64,000 bases of DNA from an uncultured Lachnospiraceae bacterium (GCA_910576975.1 CAJTJY010000011.1:22905-86904), one strand, 5' to 3'. Positions 17,054 to 25,966 are shown, counted from the first letter of the stretch. Notes: generated by a model not told the origin, from the letters alone. Translations and numbers: made by a program.

Positions 17054-18079
17054 ATGTTACAACAAATTATGACAGAACCTGGAGAGATTATTTTTAAGGA
17101 AGTGCCAGTTCCACAGTTGGAAGATGGTCAGGTAATGGTAAAAATCAGGAATATCGGCATATGCGGTTCAGATATTCATGTATACCACGGGAAACACCCA
17201 TTTACCTCCTACCCCGTAACACAGGGCCATGAAGTTTCGGGGGAGATTACGGAAATCGGGGCGGGTGTGGAAAGTTTTCACATTGGGCAGAAAGTTACCA
17301 TTGAGCCACAGGTATATTGTGGTGAATGTTATCCATGCCGTCATGGAAAATATAATCTTTGTGAGAAACTAAAAGTGATGGGATTCCAGACGACAGGAAC
17401 AGCTTCCGAATATTTTGCGGTGGATGCGTCAAAGGTAACTCCGATACCGGAAGAGATGTCTTTTGAGGAAGGCGCCATGATTGAACCCCTTGCGGTGGCT
17501 GTCCATGGCGTAAAGAAGGTTGGCGATGTCACGGGAATGAATATTGTTGTGATTGGAGCCGGACCGATTGGTAATTTAGTGGCACAGGCTGCAAAGGGAA
17601 TGGGGGCTGCAAAGGTAATGGTTACGGATGTCAGTGACCTGCGGCTGGAAAAGGCAAAAGAATGTGGGATTGATGTTTGCGTGAACACTTTGAACAAGGA
17701 TTTTGGGGAGGCAGTGCTGGAGGCGTTTGGTCCGGATAAGGCAGATGTAATTTACGATTGCGCAGGGAATAATATTACCATGGGGCAGGCGATCAAGCAT
17801 GCAAGAAAAGGAAGTATTATTGTTCTGGTTGCCGTATTTGCGGGAATGGCAGAGGTAGACCTTGCAGTTGCCAATGACCATGAGCTTGATATTAAAAGTA
17901 CCATGATGTACCGACATGATGATTATCTGGACAGCATCCGCCTGGTAAATGAGGCACGTGTCCAGCTAAGACCGCTGATTTCCAAAACTTTTGCATTCCG
18001 GGATTATTTAAAGGCTTATCAGTATATTGACAATAACCGTGAGACAACGATGAAAGTAATCATTAATGTGCAGGAATAA
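17054..18079 (+). CDS. Zinc-dependent medium-chain polyol/sugar-acid dehydrogenase
   Basis: 341 residues from ATG 17054, chosen because GTGAGG lies 9 bases upstream; ATGs at 17045 and 17048 would overlap that site. Catalytic zinc ligands lie in GICGSDIHVYHGK and GHEVSG. The structural zinc site is CGECYPCRHGKYNLC, and the NAD-binding turn is VVIGAGPIGNLVAQAA. The family oxidises sorbitol, threonine, galactitol or galactonate/gulonate-type substrates with NAD. The partner genes suggest a sugar alcohol or hexonate that gives a ketohexose for a fructokinase. The exact substrate is open. Confidence 0.88.
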   Translation: MLQQIMTEPGEIIFKEVPVPQLEDGQVMVKIRNIGICGSDIHVYHGKHPFTSYPVTQGHEVSGEITEIGAGVESFHIGQKVTIEPQVYCGECYPCRHGKYNLCEKLKVMGFQTTGTASEYFAVDASKVTPIPEEMSFEEGAMIEPLAVAVHGVKKVGDVTGMNIVVIGAGPIGNLVAQAAKGMGAAKVMVTDVSDLRLEKAKECGIDVCVNTLNKDFGEAVLEAFGPDKADVIYDCAGNNITMGQAIKHARKGSIIVLVAVFAGMAEVDLAVANDHELDIKSTMMYRHDDYLDSIRLVNEARVQLRPLISKTFAFRDYLKAYQYIDNNRETTMKVIINVQE

Positions 18080-18107
18080 AAGCCGTTTTATGGAGAGGAG
18101 GGTTAGT

Positions 18108-19472
18108 ATGGAGAGCAAAAACAGAAATGGCAAAGTGCCTTTCATAAGTAAAATAGCGTATGGTTTTGGGGATGTGGGATGTAACTTTAGCTGGATGTTT
18201 GTGAGTAATTTCCTGATGATATTTTATACGGATGTATTTGGAATTAGCATGACGGCAGTTTCCGGGTTAATGCTTTTCTCAAGGTTCTGGGATGCAATCA
18301 ATGACCCGATTATCGGGGGGCTTACGGATAAGACAAAGACGAGGTGGGGACGGTACCGCCCGTGGCTGCTTTTTGCTGCGCCTGTCACGGCAGTCATACT
18401 TGCATTGAGCTTCTGGGCGCATCCTGACTGGCCCAATACGGCGAAGATTATTTATATGATTATTACATACTGTCTTCTAGTATTAGGTTATACATGCGTG
18501 AATATCCCATATGGGACTCTGTGTGGTGCAATGACGCAGAGCATTGACGAGAGGGCAAAAATCAATACCTCCCGTTCCGTAGCTGCCATGATTGCCATTG
18601 GGGTTATCAATATTATTACTGTTCCGCTGATAACTGCTTTTGGAAAGAACAGTGCAAAGACTGGCTACCTTACGGTTGCAATTATTTATGGCTGTATTTT
18701 TGCGGCATGTCATTTCTTCTGTTTTGCAAAGACAAAAGAAATTGTCCAGGTGCCGGAAAAAGAGAAGATTTCCCTGAAAGTGCAGTTAAAAGCTGTGATA
18801 CAGAACCGGCCTTATCTATTGGCGCTGGTCGGGCAAATTCTCTTTGGATTTACATTGTATGGGAGGAATGCGGATGTCTTGTATTATTTTACATATGTTG
18901 AGGGAGATGCGTCTTATTATACAACTTATTCCATGTGTATCATTATCCCGTCAATTATAGGCGCTGCCTGTTTTCAGCCGGTATTTAAGAAGACAAATAA
19001 TAAAGGAAGAGCAGCATCAATCTTTGCCTTGCTGACAGGTTGTTCTATGCTTATATTATATTTATTCAGCGTAAGAGAAAATCCTGCCGCCTTTTATATC
19101 TTTTCCGGGCTGACACAATTCTTTTTCTCTGGTTTTAATACAGCAATCTATGCAATCATTCCGGATTGCGCAGAATATGGGCAGTGGAAAACCGGGCTTC
19201 GGAATGACGGTTTTCAGTATGCATTTATTTCTCTGGGAAATAAAGTCGGGATGGCTGTCGGGACAGCTCTGCTGGCCGGCATGTTTGGTAAATTTGGGTA
19301 TGTTGCCAATCAGCAGCAAAATGATGCCGTGCTTGCCGTAATGAAACATGCTTTTACTACAATTCCGGGAGTGCTTTGGCTTATAACGGCAGTGGTACTA
19401 TTTTTCTACCGTTTAAACAGGAAATATTATAATGAAATTGTGGAGGAGTTGAAAAATGGGAAAAAAGTATGA
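18108..19472 (+). CDS. MFS sugar:cation symporter, GPH family
   Basis: 454 residues with about 12 membrane helices. The start MESKNRNGKVPFISKIAYGF is typical of the glycoside-pentoside-hexuronide family, and the conserved SRFWDAINDPIIGGLTDKTK and RWGRYRPWLL loops follow helix 2. GAGGAGGG precedes ATG 18108. It imports a sugar or glycoside with Na+ or H+. It overlaps the fructokinase remnant start by 17 bases, so the three genes once formed one operon under the ROK repressor. Confidence 0.9.
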   Translation: MESKNRNGKVPFISKIAYGFGDVGCNFSWMFVSNFLMIFYTDVFGISMTAVSGLMLFSRFWDAINDPIIGGLTDKTKTRWGRYRPWLLFAAPVTAVILALSFWAHPDWPNTAKIIYMIITYCLLVLGYTCVNIPYGTLCGAMTQSIDERAKINTSRSVAAMIAIGVINIITVPLITAFGKNSAKTGYLTVAIIYGCIFAACHFFCFAKTKEIVQVPEKEKISLKVQLKAVIQNRPYLLALVGQILFGFTLYGRNADVLYYFTYVEGDASYYTTYSMCIIIPSIIGAACFQPVFKKTNNKGRAASIFALLTGCSMLILYLFSVRENPAAFYIFSGLTQFFFSGFNTAIYAIIPDCAEYGQWKTGLRNDGFQYAFISLGNKVGMAVGTALLAGMFGKFGYVANQQQNDAVLAVMKHAFTTIPGVLWLITAVVLFFYRLNRKYYNEIVEELKNGKKV

Positions 19473-19587
19473 TGTAATGGACTTGGGTGAACTTCTGATA
19501 GATTTTACAGAATCGGGGATAAGTAAGAATGGAATGAAACTGTTTGAGCAGAATCCAAAATATTTCACTTTGGTGCCCTGTCTTTGA
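19456..19587 (+). pseudogene. PfkB-family fructokinase, N-terminal 43 residues only
   Basis: The frame opens MGKKYDVMDLGELLIDFTES, the hallmark N-terminus of bacterial PfkB fructokinases, and continues to MKLFEQNPK. It then departs from the family (YFTLVPCL) and stops. The expected GGAPCNVL segment and about 270 further residues are absent. The start overlaps the transporter gene. Loss by an IS-mediated deletion is likely, as IS4-like sequence follows at once. Confidence 0.75.
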
Positions 19588-19796
19588 CGGATGAACTGGC
19601 TGTATCAGATGAGGAAAGCGTCTTGCTTACAGGCGAAACGGGCTGCCGGCAGTGCGGAACTGTACCATATGAGATGGGGATAGAGACGGCATATGAGACA
19701 CAGAAAGATCGGTTGCAGATGGAGAATTCTGCAGGAACAAAGCCTGTACTGCTGCAGCAGGATATTTACGGCACAATCTACTCAGTATGTGGGTAA
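19588..19796 (+). pseudogene. IS4-like transposase C-terminal scrap
   Basis: The frame reads GIETAYETQKDRLQMENSAG and TKPVLLQQDIYGTIYS, the conserved Y-x-x-R-W-x-I-E...tail of IS4-type DDE transposases. The usual YHMRWGIET is split by a frameshift (here VPYEMGIET, with the other frame reading HMRWG). Only 60-70 residues are left. It directly abuts the fructokinase remnant and marks the deletion endpoint. Confidence 0.6.
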
Positions 19797-19908
19797 AAAA
19801 CGCCGGATAACACATTTTTGGAAATATTATCAACCATTTTTTCAACAACACTAAAAAAACATCAAGGTCGTTTTACCAAAGCTTATGAGCCAAAGAGATA
19901 AACAGTCC

Positions 19909-20754
19909 TTATTTGATATCCGTGTGACGATCTCGTTGACAGTTAAGGCAATAGACGCTGCTTCTGCCGCCGATAACAGTACGGACAAGTGTTTTACTGC
20001 AATTGGGGCAAGGCTCGTTATCGTGACCATACACTTGCAAAAAGGGCGTGTTACGATAATCTTGTCCTTTGGTTGCCAAGTAGTCTTCTGGTGAAATCTT
20101 GTTTTTCTCAATAAAATAGGAGAGGCATTCGCTAATCGCTGCAGCAAGGCGTTCCCATTCTATGCTTGTAAGGTTATTTGCAGGCATAGACGGGTATAAC
20201 CTTGCCCGAAATAAGATTTCGTCAGAATAGATATTCCCTATTCCTGCAATCACGTTTTGGTCGAGCAAGCATTTTTTGATTGCCTTTTTTCGTTTCCCTA
20301 ATCGAGCTTGCAGATATGCGCCGTTACACGCAGATGAGAATGGCTCTAACCCTAATTTTCCGATTCCGCTGTATAAATCTTCTTCATTCTTTTGAATGAG
20401 CCAAAAGCGTCCGAAACGCCGGGGATCCGAAAAGCGTAGTTCCATTCCGTTGTCTAATTGCAGAATGATGTGCGTGTGCTTTTCCATTGGATAGCCAGGC
20501 GGGACGACAAGCAGGCAGCCTGTCATTCGCAAATGCAGAATGATTCTGTTCTCATTCTTTAGATGGATCATTAAGAACTTTCCTCTGCGTGTCATCGAAG
20601 ACAGGGTTTGACCGATGACTGCTTTACGAAATTCCTCTGCCGTCGGGCGGGCGACAACCTCTGGACGATTTATGGTTATATTTTTGACCATAAGCCCTGT
20701 GATCTGCGGCTCGATGACGTTTTTTATTGTTTCTACTTCAGGTAATTCAGGCAT
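19909..20754 (-). CDS. mutM: Formamidopyrimidine-DNA glycosylase
   Basis: MutM/Fpg excises 8-oxoguanine and formamidopyrimidines and nicks the abasic site. The 281 residues begin MPELPEVETIKNVIEPQ, where the proline after Met is the nucleophile and the following Glu is catalytic. The lysine loop is in MTRRGKFLMIHL, the DNA-binding H2TH region lies in LLDQNVIAGIGNIYSDE, and the zinc finger CPNCSKTLVRTVIGGRSSVY followed by CLNCQ closes the protein. Start 20754 is fixed by the invariant N-terminus although the frame is open 36 codons further. Confidence 0.95.
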   Translation of the reverse strand: MPELPEVETIKNVIEPQITGLMVKNITINRPEVVARPTAEEFRKAVIGQTLSSMTRRGKFLMIHLKNENRIILHLRMTGCLLVVPPGYPMEKHTHIILQLDNGMELRFSDPRRFGRFWLIQKNEEDLYSGIGKLGLEPFSSACNGAYLQARLGKRKKAIKKCLLDQNVIAGIGNIYSDEILFRARLYPSMPANNLTSIEWERLAAAISECLSYFIEKNKISPEDYLATKGQDYRNTPFLQVYGHDNEPCPNCSKTLVRTVIGGRSSVYCLNCQRDRHTDIK

Positions 20755-20878
20755 TTTTGTACTTCCAAGCTTTGGCTGACGTAAAATATGCGTTCGCCAA
20801 AGCATTGCGTCCTTTCCTATAGAATAAAAATAATAGATGCAGGGTATGTCCCCGTGAAGCAAGGGTACTCAGAAAAAT

Positions 20879-20918
20879 ATTGCCATGTAATCGTGCCTGG
20901 CGCAGTAAAGCGCACAAC
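20879..20918. repeat. Dispersed short repeat, copy 2
   Basis: ATTGCCATGTAATCGTGC followed by CTGGCGCAGTAAAGCGCACA matches 9589-9626 in order and spacing. It folds with a short GCGC stem. Confidence 0.5.
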
Positions 20919-20950
20919 CTTTCATGAGTGAGGGGCTAGTGGAGCTGAAG

Positions 20951-21050
20951 CGGGCTTGCCCACTTTTTTCTCTTACAAGAAATTTCGTTGAAATTGCCTA
21001 TAAGGATCAGGGTGTCAAAAGGCGTGATCCTATAAGAGAAAAAGCCCTCC
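20951..21050 (-). terminator. Large nested hairpin between mutM and the DUF4364 gene
   Basis: The outer pairs are GGGCTT with AAGCCC and CTTTTTTCTCTTA with TAAGAGAAAAAG. An inner pair is TATAAGGATCA with TGATCCTATA. On the minus strand it lies directly after the DUF4364 gene and probably ends the maeB operon. No gene is seen in 20755-21078. Confidence 0.5.
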
Positions 21051-21078
21051 GTGCAAGATTGTTTCTTAGAACAAGTAC

Positions 21079-21594
21079 TTATTTCATCAACAAATCCATA
21101 AGATAAGTATAGACGTCTTCATTTTGCTTTTTCCAATTTGCACAGATCGCCTCCGCCTGTTCCTTCGTTTTGACGTTGATTGTCAAGTCGATCAGGGAGA
21201 GGTCTTTTTCTTTGATCTGGCAGCGCACGGCATATTCCAGGGTAGTGGTCTTGTAATAATCTGCCATTGCGGAGATTTCCTGTTTTAATTCCATTTCTTT
21301 TTCAACAAAGTAGGAAAGGACGTCAGATTTTATGGCGTCAGAAATCTTATCTGGAAAATAAGAGAGCGTTTCCCTGCCTGCTGGCGTAATATGGTAATGC
21401 GTATTATTATGTGTAGATTCTGTGTGGATCAATTCAGCGTGGATCAGCTCATTGATTGCCTGCTGAATCGTAAAATAAGTAGTGTAGTCCTTTTCTAGGA
21501 CGAAGTTGGAAATCTGCGTGTTGGTAAGAGGAAAATCTACCTGGTCTAGCATATATAGGACAATTAACTTGTATTGTGTTAATGCCTCTGCCAT
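21079..21594 (-). CDS. DUF4364 family protein (winged-helix)
   Basis: 171 residues. Opening MAEALTQYKLIVLYMLDQVD is typical of DUF4364, a Clostridia-specific family with an N-terminal winged helix (TNTQISNFVLEKDYTTYFTI, QQAINELIHAEL) and a C-terminal alpha/beta part. It may regulate transcription, but no target is known. It is the last gene of the minus-strand operon, six bases after the radical SAM gene; GGAGTG precedes its ATG. Confidence 0.85.
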   Translation of the reverse strand: MAEALTQYKLIVLYMLDQVDFPLTNTQISNFVLEKDYTTYFTIQQAINELIHAELIHTESTHNNTHYHITPAGRETLSYFPDKISDAIKSDVLSYFVEKEMELKQEISAMADYYKTTTLEYAVRCQIKEKDLSLIDLTINVKTKEQAEAICANWKKQNEDVYTYLMDLLMK

Positions 21595-21600
21595 ATGAAG

Positions 21601-22530
21601 TCACTCCTTGTTTTTATAATATTTTCCCTGCCAAGTGTCTCTTTCTTTCAAGGTCTTTTCAATCTGGTTTAATACGCTGCGTTTTGCGCTGCTCCAAAGA
21701 GGGGCGATTAACAGATTTTTGGGACCGTCTCCAGTGAGGCGATGGATGGTGATCGTTTCGGGGAGAAGTTCCAGGCAGTCAGTCACCAGGCTGCAATAGT
21801 CGTCTTGAGACAAGAGCGGGAACGGGGAGCTCTGGTATAAAGCGCCAAGATCTGTGCCCGATAATATATGAAGAAGCTGTAGCTTGATCCCGAAGATAGG
21901 CAGAGAGCCTATATGGGAAACTGTTTCTAGCATCTGTTCTTTCGTTTCTCCTGGAAGTCCAAGTATCACATGGACGATAGCTGGGATATGAAAGGCAGAA
22001 AGATTTGACACTGCCTCATGAAAACATTCCAGCGTAAAGCCGCTTCGGATCAAACGGCTGGTCTCAGAATGGATCGTCTGCAATCCTAGTTCCACCCACA
22101 CAGGCTTTTTTAAGTTGAGCTCAGACAGAAGCTTTAAAATATCAAAAGAAAGGCAGTCTGGGCGGGTGGCGACAGACAAGATCACCACGTCAGGATCTGA
22201 GATAGCTTCTGTGAAGATTTCACGTAAATAATCCACAGGAGCATAAGTGTTTGTATATGCTTGAAAATAAGCAATGAATTTTCGGCAGTTTCGCTTCTTG
22301 TAAATCTGTTCTTTTGCTTCTGCAAGCTGTTTGCAGATCGGCAGGCAGACATTTTGGGCGAAGTCGCCGCTGCCGGCAGGACTGCAGAAAATGCAGCCTC
22401 TGGTTCCCAGCGTGCCGTCCCGGTTGGGGCAGGTCATGCCGCCGTTTAATGAGAGCCGGTAAACTTTTTCCCCGAATGTCTGTTTTAAGTAATAATCCAG
22501 AGAATAATATCGCTTTTGATTCCAAAACAT
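21601..22530 (-). CDS. Radical SAM protein, TIGR01212/YtqA family
   Basis: 309 residues. The iron-sulfur motif appears in LNGGMTCPNRDGTLGTRGCI followed by FCSPAGSGDF, giving the wide C-x12-C-x2-C spacing characteristic of this family. SAM-binding landmarks such as FQAYTNTYAP and VWVELGLQTIHSETSRLI follow, then VIVHVILGLPGET-type sequence (AIVHVILGLPGETKEQML). The family has Elp3-like features and its substrate is not settled; a tRNA target has been suggested for relatives. It starts one base after the maeB stop on the minus strand. Confidence 0.9.
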   Translation of the reverse strand: MFWNQKRYYSLDYYLKQTFGEKVYRLSLNGGMTCPNRDGTLGTRGCIFCSPAGSGDFAQNVCLPICKQLAEAKEQIYKKRNCRKFIAYFQAYTNTYAPVDYLREIFTEAISDPDVVILSVATRPDCLSFDILKLLSELNLKKPVWVELGLQTIHSETSRLIRSGFTLECFHEAVSNLSAFHIPAIVHVILGLPGETKEQMLETVSHIGSLPIFGIKLQLLHILSGTDLGALYQSSPFPLLSQDDYCSLVTDCLELLPETITIHRLTGDGPKNLLIAPLWSSAKRSVLNQIEKTLKERDTWQGKYYKNKE

Positions 22531-22531
22531 G

Positions 22532-23689
22532 TTATTTTCCTAGAATGTGGGATTTAACAGCCTGGCTGACAACCTGCGCCACACGGGGGTCAAAAGCTTC
22601 TGGCATAATGAAATCCTCATGCAATTGTTCTGGGGACACCAGGCTTGCAATTGCTTCTGCGGCGGCAAGTTTCATTTCTTCTGTGATTTGCGAAGCGCGT
22701 CCCTCAAGCGCCCCTTTGAAGATTCCTGGAAAAGCAACCACATTATTGATCTGATTGGGAAAATCACTTCGTCCAGTGCCGATAATTCTTACGCCGGCAG
22801 CTTTTGCAGCGTCTGGAAGGATCTCAGGAACTGGGTTTGCCATGGCGAATATGATAGCATCTGAATTCATGGAAGCAGCCATCTCTGGCGTCACAATGTT
22901 AGGTGCCGAAACGCCGATGAAAATATCGGCGCCATTTAAAGCGTCTGCAAGGGTTCCTGTCTTCTGTTCCAGGTTGGTGACGGCTGTCATTTTTTGCTGC
23001 ATCCAGTTCAACTCTGGGTAATCTTTCCCTATGATGCCTAGGCGGTCGCACATGGTAATATTGCAAAACCCATAGCTAAGAAGAAGCTTTGTGATTGCAA
23101 TTCCGGCAGAACCTGCGCCGTTGACTACGACTTTGCAGTTCTCTTTCTCTTTGCCGACAATTTTTAATGCGTTGATGATTCCGGCAAGCACCACGATAGC
23201 GGTTCCATGCTGGTCATCATGGAATACGGGAATAGAAAGCGTTTTTTTCAGGCGTTCTTCAATCTCAAAGCAGCGGGGCGCAGAAATATCTTCTAAATTA
23301 ATGCCGCCAAAACCAGGCGCAAGGCAGGTGACAGTTTTGATAATCTCTTCCGTGTCTTGCGTGTCAAGACAGATAGGCACGGCGTTGATACCTGCAAATT
23401 CTTTAAATAGCACGCATTTTCCTTCCATTACCGGCATTGCGGCATAGGGACCGATATTGCCAAGCCCCAAAACGGCGCTTCCGTCGGAGACAACGGCTAC
23501 CGTGTTGCCTTTCATTGTATAATGATAGGCTTCTTGTGGGTTTTGGGCAATGACTTTGCAGGGTTCCGCCACGCCGGGCGTGTAGGCGATGGATAGATCC
23601 TCCCGAGATTTTACCGGGGATTTTGCTGTAATTTCCAGCTTTCCTTTCCATTCTTTATGTAAAAATATTGCTTTTTCTTGTAAGGTCAT
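22532..23689 (-). CDS. NAD(P)-dependent malic enzyme
   Basis: Oxidative decarboxylation of malate to pyruvate and CO2. 385 residues from the ATG at 23689, the short bacterial form without the phosphotransacetylase-like domain. The frame opens four codons earlier, but there the GGAGG of the leader repeat would be coding. Landmarks: LSIAYTPGVAEPCKVIAQNP (Tyr), catalytic Lys region LPVMEGKCVLFKEFAGINA-like AAMPVMEGKCVLFKEFAG, metal site PVFHDDQHGTAIV, and nucleotide fold VVVNGAGSAGIAITKLLL. It is the first gene of the minus-strand operon. Confidence 0.93.
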   Translation of the reverse strand: MTLQEKAIFLHKEWKGKLEITAKSPVKSREDLSIAYTPGVAEPCKVIAQNPQEAYHYTMKGNTVAVVSDGSAVLGLGNIGPYAAMPVMEGKCVLFKEFAGINAVPICLDTQDTEEIIKTVTCLAPGFGGINLEDISAPRCFEIEERLKKTLSIPVFHDDQHGTAIVVLAGIINALKIVGKEKENCKVVVNGAGSAGIAITKLLLSYGFCNITMCDRLGIIGKDYPELNWMQQKMTAVTNLEQKTGTLADALNGADIFIGVSAPNIVTPEMAASMNSDAIIFAMANPVPEILPDAAKAAGVRIIGTGRSDFPNQINNVVAFPGIFKGALEGRASQITEEMKLAAAEAIASLVSPEQLHEDFIMPEAFDPRVAQVVSQAVKSHILGK

Positions 23690-23695
23690 AATTTC

Positions 23696-23735
23696 CTCCA
23701 TTCTGTGAGCTTTTCAACACAAACAGGTAGTTTCT
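23696..23735 (-). repeat. Dispersed leader element, copy B (before maeB)
   Basis: On the minus strand: ACTACCTGTTTGTG, TTGAAAAGCT, CACAGAATGGAGG, then AAATT and ATG. TTTGTG pairs with CACAGA around a 10-base loop and the GGAGG is the ribosome site. The upstream palindrome is degenerate here (GAAAGCATCGC). Confidence 0.7.
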
Positions 23736-23938
23736 GCGATGCTTTCCTGTATGTCGCGGATATTTTATCACGATCATGCAGATGTTGGGGCAAGGCCTTA
23801 TAATGCCTTGATTTAGCGGCAAAACTGGGGAGTGCTCTCGTTTTTACCGTTGTTTTTATGCCCTGTGAACAGTAACACTATAGCATGAAAAAAAATACAA
23901 ATCAAGAAAAAGCACTTCCTATTTAGAAAATTATGGTG

Positions 23939-23944
23939 TATAAT
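23939..23944 (+). promoter_or_regulatory. rho: Possible -10 box for rho
   Basis: TATAAT about 75 bases before the rho start; the -35 region (TTCCTA) is weak. The 23702-24017 interval otherwise holds the maeB leader and no gene. Confidence 0.35.
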
Positions 23945-24017
23945 GAACCCATTATGAAATCAGTCATTGTCAGCTCTGACATAGATTCCCAATTATGACA
24001 GTCAAAAGGAGAAATAT

Positions 24018-25568
24018 ATGAGAGAAAAGTATGAAAGTTTATCAGTAACAGTATTACGGGATGTGGCAAAATCCAGGGGATTAAAACACCTTTCAGGATT
24101 GAAAAAAAGGGAGCTGGTGGACCTGATGCTGAAAGAAGATGAAAAAGAAGCGAATGCACAGAAAGAAGCAGGCGCTGATATCGGAAAGGAAGAAAAAGAG
24201 GCAGAAAGGGCAGAGGAGCGGAAACTAACAGAAAAAGAAGAGAGTAAGGAAGCGGGCAAGATAGAAGAGCAGAAAGAACAGACAGAAGAGAAAAAAGAAC
24301 AGGCAGAAGAAAAAACGGACGGACGGACTTCTTTCCAACGGGACAACCGCAATGACCGGCTAGAAAGAAATCCCAGGGCGGACAGGAAAACAGCCAAAAT
24401 AATTACTTCAGATGGTATTGAGATTGATAATCCGGAACTTGACAGCGGCATCAGTGCGCATGGAATTCTTGAAGTCATGCCGGATGGTTATGGATTTATC
24501 AGATGTGAAAATTATCTGCCAGGGGAACATGACGTTTATGTATCCCCCTCTCAGATCCGCAAGTTCGGTCTTAAGACCGGGGACATTATCAATGGAAACA
24601 CAAGGGTTAAGACGCAGCAGGAGAAATTCAGCGCTCTATTGTATATCCGCAGCATCAATGGCTGTCATCCTTCCGAAATCCTGCGCCGCCCTAATTTTGA
24701 GGATTTGACCCCGGTTTTTCCAAATGAGCGAGTGCGGTTAGAGACGGACAAGGGCGCAGTGGCCATGCGCATCATGGATTTGGTTTCCCCGATTGGAAAA
24801 GGACAAAGAGGCATGATCGTGTCGCCGCCGAAAGCAGGAAAGACTACTTTGCTAAAGCAGGTGGCAAAGGCTGTAACGAGGAACAATCCCAATATGCATT
24901 TGATTATCCTGCTTATTGACGAGCGTCCAGAGGAGGTCACAGATATTAAGGAAGCGATTGAAGGCAAGAATGTGGAGGTGATTTACTCTACCTTTGACGA
25001 GCTTCCTGAGCACCATAAACGAGTGTCGGAGATGGTGATTGAGCGTGCCAGACGCCTGGTAGAACATAAGAAAGACGTTATGATTCTTTTGGACAGCATT
25101 ACCCGTCTTGCAAGGGCGTATAACTTGATTGTTCCTCCCAGTGGAAGAACCCTGTCCGGTGGTATCGATCCGGCGGCATTACATATGCCGAAACGGTTTT
25201 TCGGCGCTGCCCGGAATATGCGGGAAGGCGGAAGCATTACCATTCTTGCCACAGCCCTAGTGGATACCGGGAGCCGGATGGACGACGTGATTTATGAAGA
25301 ATTTAAAGGAACGGGAAATATGGAGCTGATTTTGGACCGCAAGCTGTCAGAACGCCGTATATTCCCGGCGGTGGATATTGTAAAGTCAGGAACGAGAAGA
25401 GAGGATTTGCTTTTGAACCGGGAGGAGCAAGAAGCGGTGGAAATTATGCGTCGCGCGATCAATGGAATGAAAGCGGACGAAGCAGTGGAGAGCATCTTAA
25501 ATCTTTTTGTGCGTACCAGCAATAACCGTGAATTTTGCCAAACGGTCAAAAAAACAAAGCTTTTATAA
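24018..25568 (+). CDS. rho: Transcription termination factor Rho
   Basis: Rho is a hexameric RNA helicase that ends transcription. 516 residues, about 100 more than the E. coli protein. The N-terminal SAP-like Rho_N (LSVTVLRDVAKSRGLKHLSG) is followed by a charged K/E/Q insertion at about 45-125, then the OB-fold RNA site (ILEVMPDGYGFIRCENYLPG), Walker A VSPPKAGKTTLLKQVAK, Walker B KDVMILLDSITRLARAYN and the Q/R loops. The insertion resembles RNA-binding insertions in Rho of other Clostridia and Actinobacteria. AAAGGAG precedes the ATG. It heads a conserved rho-rpmE-yqhQ-prmC-prfA cluster. Confidence 0.95.
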   Translation: MREKYESLSVTVLRDVAKSRGLKHLSGLKKRELVDLMLKEDEKEANAQKEAGADIGKEEKEAERAEERKLTEKEESKEAGKIEEQKEQTEEKKEQAEEKTDGRTSFQRDNRNDRLERNPRADRKTAKIITSDGIEIDNPELDSGISAHGILEVMPDGYGFIRCENYLPGEHDVYVSPSQIRKFGLKTGDIINGNTRVKTQQEKFSALLYIRSINGCHPSEILRRPNFEDLTPVFPNERVRLETDKGAVAMRIMDLVSPIGKGQRGMIVSPPKAGKTTLLKQVAKAVTRNNPNMHLIILLIDERPEEVTDIKEAIEGKNVEVIYSTFDELPEHHKRVSEMVIERARRLVEHKKDVMILLDSITRLARAYNLIVPPSGRTLSGGIDPAALHMPKRFFGAARNMREGGSITILATALVDTGSRMDDVIYEEFKGTGNMELILDRKLSERRIFPAVDIVKSGTRREDLLLNREEQEAVEIMRRAINGMKADEAVESILNLFVRTSNNREFCQTVKKTKLL

Positions 25569-25586
25569 CTATTTTAATAAAAAATC

Positions 25587-25615
25587 TTGCATATGGCATC
25601 AATATGTGCTACAAT
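25587..25615 (+). promoter_or_regulatory. rpmE: Promoter of rpmE
   Basis: TTGCAT (25587-25592), 17 bases, TACAAT (25610-25615); about 80 bases upstream of the start. Confidence 0.65.
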
Positions 25616-25696
25616 GATAAAGCTGTTGCGTAGGCAATCGTACAAGCAGGAAAATCGATTAATAGATTTGAAATATAGAATGAAGAGGTGAAAATC

Positions 25697-25903
25697 ATGA
25701 GAGAAGGAATCCATCCGGCATATCATCAGGCGACGGTAACATGCAACTGTGGGAATACTTTTGTAACAGGTTCTACAAAGGAAGATATCCATGTTGAGAT
25801 TTGTTCCAAATGCCATCCGTTCTACACCGGACAGCAGAAAGCTGCTCAGGCTCGCGGACGTATTGATAAGTTCAACAGGAGATATGGTCTGAACAATCAG
25901 TAA
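25697..25903 (+). CDS. rpmE: 50S ribosomal protein L31 (zinc-binding form)
   Basis: 68 residues. MREGIHPAYHQATVTCNCGN and the later ICSKCHPFYTGQQ provide four cysteines for zinc, so this is the C+ form used in zinc-replete cells. ATG 25697 has AGAGGTG upstream; the GTG at 25688 overlaps this site and is not the start. A strong terminator follows. Confidence 0.95.
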   Translation: MREGIHPAYHQATVTCNCGNTFVTGSTKEDIHVEICSKCHPFYTGQQKAAQARGRIDKFNRRYGLNNQ

Positions 25904-25929
25904 GAAAACAGGCGGTTAGGTTCAACCGA

Positions 25930-25966
25930 AAGAGGATGTCTTTTTATGGGGGCATCCTCTTTTTAT
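25930..25966 (+). terminator. Intrinsic terminator after rpmE
   Basis: AAAGAGGATG and CATCCTCTTT form the stem, with TTTTTATC at the end. Confidence 0.85.
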
